Positions 8,682 to 16,450 of a DNA stretch of 64,000 bases are shown here, in pieces; positions within the stretch are counted from its first letter, which is position 1; each line of letters opens with the position of its first letter. Origin of the DNA: PCPOR2b sp965220385 (GTDB lineage: Bacteria > Poribacteria > WGA-4E > PCPOR2b). The DNA lies in assembly GCA_965220385.1 (NCBI GenBank), contig OZ244825.1, positions 1,798,001 to 1,862,000 on the forward strand, in the 5' to 3' direction. A program made the position numbers and the translations under genes. A model generated the notes under the pieces. It saw nothing but the letters and a program-made list of their open reading frames with translations, did no database searches and had not been told where the DNA came from.

Positions 8682-8778
8682 AAAAAAGCCTATTATCACG
8701 GCTGTGATAATAGGCAATCCCGCAAAGTATATATGTTAAAATCGATCCCAATCCACGCCTAGAATTGCCTATTATCAC
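8682..8778 (-). terminator. Attenuator-like alternative hairpins upstream of thrC
   Basis: Reading the minus strand, arm 1 is 8778-8764 (GTGATAATAGGCAAT), arm 2 is 8718-8704 (its exact reverse complement, 15 bp) and arm 3 is 8699-8688 (GTGATAATAGGC). Arm 2 can pair with arm 1 (15 bp, 45-nt loop) or with arm 3 (12 bp perfect, 4-nt loop AGCC). The arm 2:3 hairpin is followed directly by TTTTTT at 8687-8682, a textbook intrinsic terminator about 105 nt before thrC. The arm 1:2 hairpin would act as antiterminator. On the plus strand there is no T-run, so the element points towards thrC. Confidence 0.75.
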
Positions 8779-8899
8779 TTTGCCCCGTACGCATGGACAC
8801 CGCAAAAGCAGCAATGCCCATGCCCGGCATGTACATGGTAATGTTTGCAAAGAGAACGGAATTAGCAATCCGAGAGGAACTGAAGTGAGATCCTTGCAT
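8759..8899 (-). CDS. Leader ORF upstream of thrC (46 aa), putative attenuator peptide
   Basis: ATG 8899 opens 46 codons ending in TAG at 8759. AGGTGA lies about 9 nt upstream and a promoter about 45 nt upstream. I recognise no family. The middle part, TMYMPGMGIAAFAVSMRTG, is hydrophobic and has Met at codons 22, 24, 27 and 36; there is no run of Thr or Ile codons as in classic thr leaders. Codons 41-46 and the stop lie on attenuator arm 1, so a ribosome finishing the ORF would mask arm 1 and favour the terminator, while a stalled one would free it. Whether it is translated is unproven. Confidence 0.5.
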   Translation of the reverse strand: MQGSHFSSSRIANSVLFANITMYMPGMGIAAFAVSMRTGQSDNRQF

Positions 8900-8944
8900 T
8901 TTTCTAATTCACCTATCTATGTTATTTGGTAAAAAGACGATTTA

Positions 8945-8974
8945 ATTGTAGCATACTCACTTATCTAAAGGCAA
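8945..8974 (-). promoter_or_regulatory. Sigma70-type promoter of the thrC leader
   Basis: On the minus strand, TTGCCT (8974-8969) and TACAAT (8950-8945) are separated by 18 bp. The start of transcription should be near 8938, giving a 39-nt leader to the 46-codon ORF. Both boxes are close to consensus (4/6 and 5/6). Confidence 0.55.
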
Positions 8975-9005
8975 GGGAAAATTGACACCGCTTGGGGTTG
9001 AACCC

Positions 9006-10949
9006 TTACGACTGTGGCGGAAGGTTATCAATCACGACTGGTTCCAGAGCATCGGCAGGGGTGAAACCGAAGACTTGTGCATAAAAGTACAGTTCTGCTT
9101 CAACTGAACGCCGGATATTCTCGCTGCGACGGAATCCGTGCTGTTCGCCTTCGAATGGAACATACGCAACAGGTAACCCTTTCAAGCGCAACGCTTCAAC
9201 CATCATCTCCGCTTGATTCGGCGGAACGACTTTATCTTCTAACCCCTGAAAGAGAATCAACGGACATGAAAGGCGCTCTGTAAAGTGGATCGGCGAACGT
9301 TCTCGGTAACGACCCCGCTCTTTGGGATAAGCTCCAATCAAGCTATCCAGATAGCGGGACTCAAACTTGTGTGTGTCCCTTGTCATCGCCTCAAGGTCGC
9401 TGATCCCGTAGTAACTGGCACCCGCTTTGAAAACGTCACGAAACGTCAGCGCCGAGAGTGTTGTGTAGCCGCCGGCACTTCCACCTCGAATAGCCAATCG
9501 ATTGCCATCCACGCAGCCCTGCTCGACAAGGTATTGTGCTCCGTTCACACAGTCATCTACGTCAACAAGACCCCACTGACCGTTAAGCCGTTCTCGATAG
9601 GCACGACCGTAGCCGCTGCTACCGCCATAATTCACATCCAGAACGGAAATCCCGCGGCTGGTCCAATATTGGATTTCAAGGTCAAGTGCAGTCGAAGTCG
9701 CTGAGGTGGGACCCCCATGGCTAATAACGAGCAGAGGCGGCAGATCGTCGGCAGGTGCGGTGTAGTCACGGTTCTGTGGCGGATAGAAGAAGGCATGGGC
9801 GCTTACGCCACCTTCGGTTGGAAACTCAATCGCTTGGGGCGTTGAGAAATATCCGGAATCAATCTCTATCTCACTCGCTCGGCATACAACCTCGAATTGT
9901 CTCGTGGTAAGGTCAAAGTGAATGATCGACGCCGACTCCGTTGACGAATTGGCATTGAACAGTACTCCGCCGGGAATAGCTTGCAGGTTTGCGATTGAGG
10001 TGTAGGGGGTTTCAATCTGATTAAGTCTGCCTGTTTCTGTGTCTAAACTTGCCAGATGCCAGATACCATCCTGTGTGTAAGTGCAGATAATCTGATTGGC
10101 GGAGACGAACGTATAAGTCGACATGCCAAATATCCACTGCGGTCTCCCGAACTCCGCCTCCATCTCGCATAATGGCTCGACGGTCCCGGCTTGGTAACGA
10201 TAGAGGTTCCACCAACCAGTTCGGTCGGATGCAAAGTATAATATCCCATCTGGTGACCATTCGGGCTGAAAAATCGATTCATCAACGCCACCCGCCACCC
10301 GTTCAGTGTGACTCAGAGATCCGTCGTCGCCTATCTCGCCTATCCAAAGCTCGGCACCATCCCAAGGCATATTTGGATGGTTCCAAGTCATCCACGTCAA
10401 ACGAGTACCATCAGGACTCAAACGAGGTGCGGCATAAAAATCGTTGCCGCTGACAAGTACCTGACCGTTATCTGTCCCATCCAATCCGATACCTACCAGC
10501 GCATTGACAGCTTCGGATTCGGAACCGGTATGGTCTTCGCGGACACAGATTAGCCGGTTGCGTTTCGCGTCGAGGACACCATCCGCATAACGCAAGTCAC
10601 CTTCCGGAGTAAGGGGTTGTGGTGTTGCGCCAGTAGTCTGGCGGTAGAGACGCTGATCTGCAAAGTTTGAGAAGTAGACCACACCATCGCTAACGATGAA
10701 CGCGGCGCCACCGTACTCATGGACTCGTGTGCGTGCATTGAAAGGTGCTGGTATCACATCGGCAGTCTGTCCATCCGGCGTCCATCGAACAATGACATAC
10801 CGACCACTCTCATCAGGACGCATCTCAATCCAATAGATATCTTCTCCATCGGCTACGGTTTCTATTATTCTGCGACCCTCGGTTGAAATTAGATCCGCAC
10901 TAATCGGGGATTCCCATGATCCGTAGGGCGCCACACGGGGTTGTACCAT
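9006..10949 (-). CDS. S9 family peptidase (acylaminoacyl/dipeptidyl peptidase type)
   Basis: This 647-residue serine peptidase has an N-terminal beta-propeller of WD40/TolB-like blades (repeated SPDG motifs near residues 180-240) and a C-terminal alpha/beta-hydrolase domain. The oxyanion-side HGGP lies near residue 410 and the nucleophile Ser in GGSAGGYTT near 492. The Asp is in LEDKVVPPNQAE near 575 and the His in EQHGFRR near 610. Members release short peptides or N-acylated amino acids. There is no signal peptide, so a cytosolic role is likely. It begins 80 nt after the stop of the ABC permease on the same strand and ends about 30 nt before the thrC promoter region. Confidence 0.92.
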   Translation of the reverse strand: MVQPRVAPYGSWESPISADLISTEGRRIIETVADGEDIYWIEMRPDESGRYVIVRWTPDGQTADVIPAPFNARTRVHEYGGAAFIVSDGVVYFSNFADQRLYRQTTGATPQPLTPEGDLRYADGVLDAKRNRLICVREDHTGSESEAVNALVGIGLDGTDNGQVLVSGNDFYAAPRLSPDGTRLTWMTWNHPNMPWDGAELWIGEIGDDGSLSHTERVAGGVDESIFQPEWSPDGILYFASDRTGWWNLYRYQAGTVEPLCEMEAEFGRPQWIFGMSTYTFVSANQIICTYTQDGIWHLASLDTETGRLNQIETPYTSIANLQAIPGGVLFNANSSTESASIIHFDLTTRQFEVVCRASEIEIDSGYFSTPQAIEFPTEGGVSAHAFFYPPQNRDYTAPADDLPPLLVISHGGPTSATSTALDLEIQYWTSRGISVLDVNYGGSSGYGRAYRERLNGQWGLVDVDDCVNGAQYLVEQGCVDGNRLAIRGGSAGGYTTLSALTFRDVFKAGASYYGISDLEAMTRDTHKFESRYLDSLIGAYPKERGRYRERSPIHFTERLSCPLILFQGLEDKVVPPNQAEMMVEALRLKGLPVAYVPFEGEQHGFRRSENIRRSVEAELYFYAQVFGFTPADALEPVVIDNLPPQS

Positions 10950-11030
10950 CAGTATCTCCTTGAATCGTTGTATCTAATGTAGGGAGTAATATAGTAGAAA
11001 AATAGTCTGTGGATTCAGGCGAAAAACGTC

Positions 11031-12155
11031 CTATCTCTTCAAGGCGTTAGTTAGTATAGACCGAACCCTTGTATAAAGTGCCCCTTCTCCACCTGCCTTC
11101 TCATCCCTCTGTGCTGTCTCATACACGCTAAAGCCCAAGACAAGTAGAAGAACAGTGGCTTGCGTCACCCACGTCAATTTTGAGGGGACTTGGGCGATTA
11201 TCTGCATCTCCTCTGAACCGGCTTGCAGCATACCAAAGAGCAGTGCCGAGAAGATAACGCCAATCGGATGAAGTCTACCGAGGAGCGCAACAGCGATAGC
11301 TGTGTAGCCGTATCCGGGCGCGTTTTGATAGAGTCGATGGGGGCTCAAACCCATTAGTTCAACTGTCCCTGCTAACCCGGCTAAGCCACCGCTGATCAGC
11401 ATAGCAATGATAATATTTCGAGACACACTGATCCCCGCGACCCTCGCAGCAACTTGGTTCTGCCCAACGGCGCGAATTTGATAGCCGAGAACGGTGCGAA
11501 ACAGAATCCAATATAGGACAATCGCAAGTACAAGCGCAAGGATGATTCCCAAATGGAATCGGTTATATGGGATCCACTCTTTCGGAACTAAACGGGGGAG
11601 GACGGCGTTCGATGCAATCCTCTCACTCTGCTGATAAGCGCCCGTCGCCTCTTGCAGCGGTCCTCCATCTATAGAGTATCGAACCAACTCAAGTGCGATG
11701 AAATTGAGCATGATCGTGCTGATAACCTCTTGTACGCCTCGATAGGCTTTGAGGAGCCCCGCGATTATGCCCCAAAATCCCCCAGCAACAAATCCAAGAC
11801 CAAGAACCAGAGGAATAAAAAGAAATGACGGCAGGTTGGAAATTGACGTGGCCACCCATGTGATGATAAGCGTTCCGATGAGATATTGTCCTTCAGCCCC
11901 GATGTTCCAAACGCCACACCGAAATGCAAACGCAACAGCCAACCCTGTCAGTAGTAAAGGGCAAGTTTTCACAAAGGTTTCAGTGATTTCTCTAGATCCT
12001 CCCACCGCGCCTTGGTACATGGCGGCAAAGGCCTTAATCGGTTGATAACCGCAGGCAAGCATAATCAGCGCGTTGATCACAAGTGCTAAGAGAGTGATAA
12101 AGATTGGGAAGAAGATCTGGGTTGATTTGATACGCATGAGGATCGGAAGGACCAT
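11031..12155 (-). CDS. ABC transporter permease, BMP/nucleoside (YufP-like) type
   Basis: This 374-residue polytopic membrane protein belongs to the simple-sugar/nucleoside uptake permease family. It has about 8-10 hydrophobic segments and the diagnostic RCGVWNIGAEGQYLIG loop near residue 80. The cytoplasmic coupling region near 220 reads RTVLGYQIRAVGQNQVAARVAGISV. Relatives work with a lipoprotein substrate-binding protein (BmpA), an ATPase with two cassettes and a second permease. None of these lies within the window on either side, so this permease is an orphan here. GTG/ATG start choices upstream are limited, and I keep the start with RIKSTQIFFPIF as the first membrane segment. Confidence 0.88.
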   Translation of the reverse strand: MVLPILMRIKSTQIFFPIFITLLALVINALIMLACGYQPIKAFAAMYQGAVGGSREITETFVKTCPLLLTGLAVAFAFRCGVWNIGAEGQYLIGTLIITWVATSISNLPSFLFIPLVLGLGFVAGGFWGIIAGLLKAYRGVQEVISTIMLNFIALELVRYSIDGGPLQEATGAYQQSERIASNAVLPRLVPKEWIPYNRFHLGIILALVLAIVLYWILFRTVLGYQIRAVGQNQVAARVAGISVSRNIIIAMLISGGLAGLAGTVELMGLSPHRLYQNAPGYGYTAIAVALLGRLHPIGVIFSALLFGMLQAGSEEMQIIAQVPSKLTWVTQATVLLLVLGFSVYETAQRDEKAGGEGALYTRVRSILTNALKR

Positions 12156-12183
12156 AGCGTGCAGGGGAAGAAAATTAGGAAGG

Positions 12184-12231
12184 AGCGAAAAAAAGGGGGA
12201 CGACCAGTAGTGTGCCAGCCTCCCCCTTTTT
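12184..12231 (-). terminator. Rho-independent terminator after the korAB operon
   Basis: An 11-bp perfect stem AAAAAGGGGGA / TCCCCCTTTTT with a 20-nt loop lies 46 nt downstream of the korB stop. On the minus strand it is followed by a run of T residues (12190-12184). Because the stem itself ends in A/T tracts it could also stop opposing transcription. Confidence 0.75.
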
Positions 12232-12276
12232 CAGTTTTGCAACCGCGTTCTGCAGAAACTTAACTGCACGTGAATC

Positions 12277-13323
12277 TCACTCAACTACCCACGTATCGCC
12301 CTCATTGAGGAGCGCATCAAGATCACCGTCTCCCATGCGCTCTTTGGCAGTATTTATCTGCTCCGTCATCATCTCTTCGTAGCAGGGGTGTTCAACGCTA
12401 CGGAAGATACCGATCGGATGGGGTAAGCCCTCAACTTCGGTCATACGACTGAGGAAGTACGCTAACGTTCGGTCTTCGGCAAACTGATCGTGGGTAATAA
12501 GATCTCCGTTGCTATGTGTGCTATCGCTCAAGGAAACAACCTCTGGTTTAAATCCGTTCAAGCAGATCCCCTTGTCACCATCCTTTCCAAAGACCAAGGG
12601 TTCGCCATGTTGTAAAAACACGGTGTTATCAGCTTTTGTCTCCTTCTCGGTGTACGTAAAGAATGCACCGTCGTTGTAAACATTACAGTTCTGGTAGATT
12701 TCAATGAATGAGGTGCCTTTGTGGTCAAAAGCAGATTTGATGACACTTCGGAGATGTTCGGGATCTCTGTCAAGTGAACGAGCGACAAAGGTTGCGCCTG
12801 ACGCAAGCGCCAAGCTGATTGGATTGAAGGGGTTGTCGATCGATCCCATTGGGGTTGAGTAGGTTTTCTTGCCCTGCTCGGAAGTCGGAGAATATTGTCC
12901 TTTTGTCAAACCGTAGATGCGATTGTTGAACAGCAGGACATTAATATCAAGATTACGACGCATCAGGTGAATAAAGTGGTTGCCCCCGATTGACAACGCA
13001 TCGCCGTCGCCGGTGATCACCCAAACTGATAGATCGGGGTTAGCTGCTTTCACGCCCGCAGCAATAGTTGGTGCGCGGCCATGAATGGTATGGAAGCCGT
13101 AAGTATTCATGTAATACGGAAAACGACTTGAACAGCCTATACCGGAGATAAAGACGAAATCCTCTTTTGGGATGCCTAAGTCTGGCAAAATCCGTTGGGT
13201 TTGCGCGAGAATAGAGTAATCTCCGCAACCCGGGCACCAGCGAACATCTTGATCGGAGGTAAAATCACCCTTAGTTAGCGTCTGGACAGCGACCGGTATT
13301 GGACTGGCAGTCCTGTTATTCAT
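12277..13323 (-). CDS. korB: 2-oxoacid:ferredoxin oxidoreductase, beta subunit
   Basis: This 348-residue ThDP-binding subunit shows WCPGCGDYSIL near residue 29, ISGIGCSSRFPYY near 60, the ThDP/Mg motif GDGDALSIGGNHFIHLMRRN near 107 and NNRIYGLTKGQYSPTS near 133. These are the hallmarks of KorB-type subunits, which oxidatively decarboxylate 2-oxoglutarate or similar acids to acyl-CoA and reduce ferredoxin. It overlaps the alpha-subunit stop by 4 bp (ATGA), and the two form an alpha(gamma)/beta heterodimer. A strong terminator follows. The C-terminal extension (HPCYEEMMTEQI onward) is usual for the family. Confidence 0.93.
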   Translation of the reverse strand: MNNRTASPIPVAVQTLTKGDFTSDQDVRWCPGCGDYSILAQTQRILPDLGIPKEDFVFISGIGCSSRFPYYMNTYGFHTIHGRAPTIAAGVKAANPDLSVWVITGDGDALSIGGNHFIHLMRRNLDINVLLFNNRIYGLTKGQYSPTSEQGKKTYSTPMGSIDNPFNPISLALASGATFVARSLDRDPEHLRSVIKSAFDHKGTSFIEIYQNCNVYNDGAFFTYTEKETKADNTVFLQHGEPLVFGKDGDKGICLNGFKPEVVSLSDSTHSNGDLITHDQFAEDRTLAYFLSRMTEVEGLPHPIGIFRSVEHPCYEEMMTEQINTAKERMGDGDLDALLNEGDTWVVE

Positions 13324-15158
13324 ACATCACCTCTTAACATCTCATCAATTTTAGACTCAATTTCAAATACATGGAATGGTTGTCCCTGAATCTTATTTAG
13401 ACCGGCGGCATCTACCAGATACTCTGCACGAATTAATAGGCGTAATTGCCCAAGATTCAGTTCAGGAATGAGTACCCTTTTAAAGCCTTGCATAATGTCA
13501 CCGATTTCTTTCGGAAGCGGGTTGAGATAGCGCAGATGTACATGCGAGACCGACTTGCTTTCTGCCTGTTTATGTTCAACGGCTGTTCGAACGGCACCGA
13601 AGGTCCCGCCCCAACTCAACACGAGGAGCTCACCACTTGATTCACCAAATATTTCTGTGGGCGGGAGGTCGTCTGCGATACGTGCGACCTTTTCTGCTCT
13701 GAGATGTACCATCTTCTCATGGTTATCAGGGTCATAACTTACGTTTCCTGAGATGTCTGCTTTCTCCAAACCGCCGATCCGATGTTCTAGACCGGGGGTG
13801 CCCGGGATAGCCCAAGGACGTGCTAACGTTGCTTCATCTCGGAGATAGGGTTCAAACCCATTGGTATCGGTTGAAAAGTCCACATCAATCGGCGGCAGAT
13901 CCGATACGTGCGGAATGAGCCAAGGTTCGGCGCCGAAGGCGATATAGAGATCTGACATAAAAATAACGGGCGTCATGTATTTGATTGCAATTCGGCAGGC
14001 TTCATAGACAGTTTCAAAGCAATCGGATGGACGTGACGCAGCAATGACCGGGAGCGGCGACTCGCCATTTCGTCCATAAAACATCTGTAGGAGATCTGCC
14101 TGTTCAGTCTTCGTCGGCATGCCTGTAGAGGGTCCCGCTCGCTGAATATTGCAGGCAACCATTGGCAATTCGGCGATCATAGCAAGATTGATAGCCTCCG
14201 CCTTGAGGGCAATGCCAGGACCGCTACTTCCAGTGGCACCTAACGCTCCACTGAACGCTGCGCCAATTGCAACACCCACCGCTGCTATTTCATCCTCCAT
14301 CTGCATCGTTTTGACTCCGAAGTTTCTATATCTTGCCAGTTCATGGAGGATGGTGCTTGCAGGTGTAATTGGGTAACTGCCGTAGACCAACTGTAATCCA
14401 GATTTTTGAGACGCAGCAACCAATCCCAGTGCGGTTGCCATATTCCCTTCGATATTGCGATATTTCCCCGGTGCAAATTTGGCGGGCTTAATTTCATAAG
14501 AGGTCGCAAACTGCTCCGTAACTTCGCAATATATATTGCCAGCTTTCAACGCGAGGGTATTGGCTTCGATGTATTGTGGCTTTGTGGCAAACTTCTCCTC
14601 GAGCCACTGAAACGCATAGTCCATCGGGCGGTTATACATCCAACATACCATCCCAAGCGCGTAAAAGTTCTTGCACCGATCGATCTCGCGTTGCGTGAGA
14701 TCGGTGTCCTTCAACGCTTCTCTGGTGAGGCGGGTCAGTTCGATCGGGAATACCTGAAACTGTGTCAACGAACCATCTTCAAGCGGATTACTACTGTATC
14801 CAGCCAGTCTGAGGTTGCGGGGGGCGAAATTATCTGTATCGACGATAAGGATTCCATTCGGTTTGAGTTTATCAATGTTGACCTTCAGTGCCGCCGGATT
14901 CATCGCAACGAGAACATCACAGAGATCACCGGGCGTATGAATCGTCAAACTGGAAAAGCGGAGCTGGAACCCTGAAATCCCAGCCAACGAGCCCGCCGGT
15001 GCGCGAATCTCCGCAGGGTAATCTGGCAACGTCGCAACATCATTCCCTGCGATTGCGGAAGCCTCGGTCATTTGCGTTCCAATGCTCTGCGCGCCACCGC
15101 CAGAATCGCTCGCAAACAGAATCGTCGCCTCCTCTATCGATTGTTTCTGTTTTTTCAT
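13320..15158 (-). CDS. korA: 2-oxoacid:ferredoxin oxidoreductase, fused gamma-alpha subunit
   Basis: This 612-residue protein combines the gamma domain (FASDSGGGAQSIGTQMTEASAIAG near residue 15, to about 190) with the alpha domain. The alpha domain carries GNMATALGLVAASQKSGL near 240, YPITPASTILHELAR near 265, and the TGSSGPGIALKAEAINLA segment near 310. KorA/KorB type enzymes link 2-oxoacid oxidation to ferredoxin and, run in reverse, can fix CO2 in the reductive TCA cycle. ATG 15158 (MKKQKQ) is chosen for the upstream AAGGAT; a longer reading from 15209 would overlap the CBS gene. It lies third in an operon CBS-CBS-korA-korB. Confidence 0.93.
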   Translation of the reverse strand: MKKQKQSIEEATILFASDSGGGAQSIGTQMTEASAIAGNDVATLPDYPAEIRAPAGSLAGISGFQLRFSSLTIHTPGDLCDVLVAMNPAALKVNIDKLKPNGILIVDTDNFAPRNLRLAGYSSNPLEDGSLTQFQVFPIELTRLTREALKDTDLTQREIDRCKNFYALGMVCWMYNRPMDYAFQWLEEKFATKPQYIEANTLALKAGNIYCEVTEQFATSYEIKPAKFAPGKYRNIEGNMATALGLVAASQKSGLQLVYGSYPITPASTILHELARYRNFGVKTMQMEDEIAAVGVAIGAAFSGALGATGSSGPGIALKAEAINLAMIAELPMVACNIQRAGPSTGMPTKTEQADLLQMFYGRNGESPLPVIAASRPSDCFETVYEACRIAIKYMTPVIFMSDLYIAFGAEPWLIPHVSDLPPIDVDFSTDTNGFEPYLRDEATLARPWAIPGTPGLEHRIGGLEKADISGNVSYDPDNHEKMVHLRAEKVARIADDLPPTEIFGESSGELLVLSWGGTFGAVRTAVEHKQAESKSVSHVHLRYLNPLPKEIGDIMQGFKRVLIPELNLGQLRLLIRAEYLVDAAGLNKIQGQPFHVFEIESKIDEMLRGDV

Positions 15159-15205
15159 CCATCTATCCTTCTTTCTATTTATACCTGTCCTCACAAAAGC
15201 AGGCC

Positions 15206-15748
15206 TCACGCTCCTTCACGGGCTTGCATCGCGTCATTATCCGGTTTCGGCGGCAGGGTCAGCACCTCTTGTGGAAAATGTTCGACAAGATAAGAGATTA
15301 TGTGGCGAATTGACACCATCCCAACTGGCTGATTTTGCTCATTTACGATGGGTATATGTCGGTAACCGCCCTGCGCCATAGACAGTATCGCCATGTCGAG
15401 CGAATCTTCTACATACGCGGTCTGGGGATCGGCTTTCATAAATTGCTCGATCGGAATCTGGGTCAAATCGCCGACAGTCTTGTTCAGGATTTTTAGCAGC
15501 ACATCCCGTTCCCCGAAAATCCCTTTGAGAATCCCATCGGATACAATCAGGATTGCACCGACCTTATTGTCGAGCATCCGATCGATTGCCTCTTGTGTGC
15601 TTGCACCACTGTCAACCGTGACAGGTGGGTGCATTAACGAGTGTAGCGGCACGTGAATTTCGCCAGGGCTTAAGGTTTTTGCTGGCTCATCGGGGGTTTC
15701 CTCCTCCATGATAGCCATTTCTTCTTCAACAATTTCTTGATACAGCAC
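15206..15748 (-). CDS. Tandem CBS-domain protein
   Basis: This 180-residue protein has two CBS motifs after an acidic N-terminal tail. CBS1 (HPPVTVDSGASTQEAIDRMLDNKVGAILIV) starts near residue 40 and CBS2 (KADPQTAYVEDSLDMAILSMAQGG) near 105. Paired CBS domains bind adenine nucleotides (AMP, ATP, SAM) and act as energy sensors. The start is GTG 15748, with GGAGG 8 nt upstream, only 3 nt after the stop of the preceding CBS gene. Lying between that gene and korA, 47 nt before it, it probably modulates the oxidoreductase or its redox state. Confidence 0.85.
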   Translation of the reverse strand: MLYQEIVEEEMAIMEEETPDEPAKTLSPGEIHVPLHSLMHPPVTVDSGASTQEAIDRMLDNKVGAILIVSDGILKGIFGERDVLLKILNKTVGDLTQIPIEQFMKADPQTAYVEDSLDMAILSMAQGGYRHIPIVNEQNQPVGMVSIRHIISYLVEHFPQEVLTLPPKPDNDAMQAREGA

Positions 15749-15751
15749 GGT

Positions 15752-16192
15752 TCATCCCTCCTTACCTCTCTCCAAAAACGCGGCAACATAGTTCGCAATG
15801 TCCTTGCTTGATATAACACTAGCGGGATATACCCCCTCATCTTCGTCGGATTCCCCGACAAGCAAAGGAATATGCCGGAAATGACCTAAGTGCATAAGAT
15901 TCAGGGCAAATGCCATTGAGTCATTGGGACGCAGCGATTCCGGTGATGGAGTCATAATCTCGTCCGCCCGAACCGCTTCCGGATTTTCTCGTACTTCGGC
16001 AATGTGCACGAGTAAGTCCCGTTCTGTGATGATACCCGTAAGCCGCTCCAGTTCATCAACGACTAACACACACCCGAACCCACCTTTTTGCATCAGGTCG
16101 ATAACCTCGGAAATAGGTGTGCCCAGCTCCACAGTGCACGGTTGATTGAGGTTCAGTATGCTAATCGGCAAAGATAGAGTTTGTGCGTCCAT
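15752..16192 (-). CDS. Tandem CBS-domain protein
   Basis: This 146-residue protein consists of two CBS motifs with little else. The first (LNQPCTVELGTPISEVIDLMQKGGFGCVLVVDELERLTGIITERDLL) begins near residue 15 and the second (IMTPSPESLRPNDSMAFALNLMHLGHFRHIPLLV) near 80. It is the first gene of the CBS-CBS-korA-korB unit, and a GGAGAAAA-type ribosome site precedes it. A nucleotide-sensing role for the ferredoxin oxidoreductase is inferred from the fixed gene order only. The 258 nt upstream to the methyltransferase gene contains no other gene I can support. Confidence 0.85.
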   Translation of the reverse strand: MDAQTLSLPISILNLNQPCTVELGTPISEVIDLMQKGGFGCVLVVDELERLTGIITERDLLVHIAEVRENPEAVRADEIMTPSPESLRPNDSMAFALNLMHLGHFRHIPLLVGESDEDEGVYPASVISSKDIANYVAAFLERGKEG

Positions 16193-16450
16193 GGTTTTCT
16201 CCTTTCAATCAACGTCTGAATCAATCATTTCTCCTTTGCAAAACTGACTAAATGGGGCAGCAGCAATAGCATGGAAATGGTAGCATACACCTCGACATTT
16301 TGCAAGTTGAAATGGAGCAAAATCGGAATACGTAAACATACGATTGAGCACAAGACCGCTGGCAACAGAAGATGAGCGTCTACTAACATTAACGATAAAT
16401 CTTATTGGAGGTTTCTACTGGTAATCCCCTCTGCGATTAGCAATTCCTTT

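Noticed and set aside
8665..8868. 67-codon reading in the thrC leader in another frame
   Set aside because: It crosses the hairpins, has no ribosome site and overlaps the better-supported 46-codon leader ORF.
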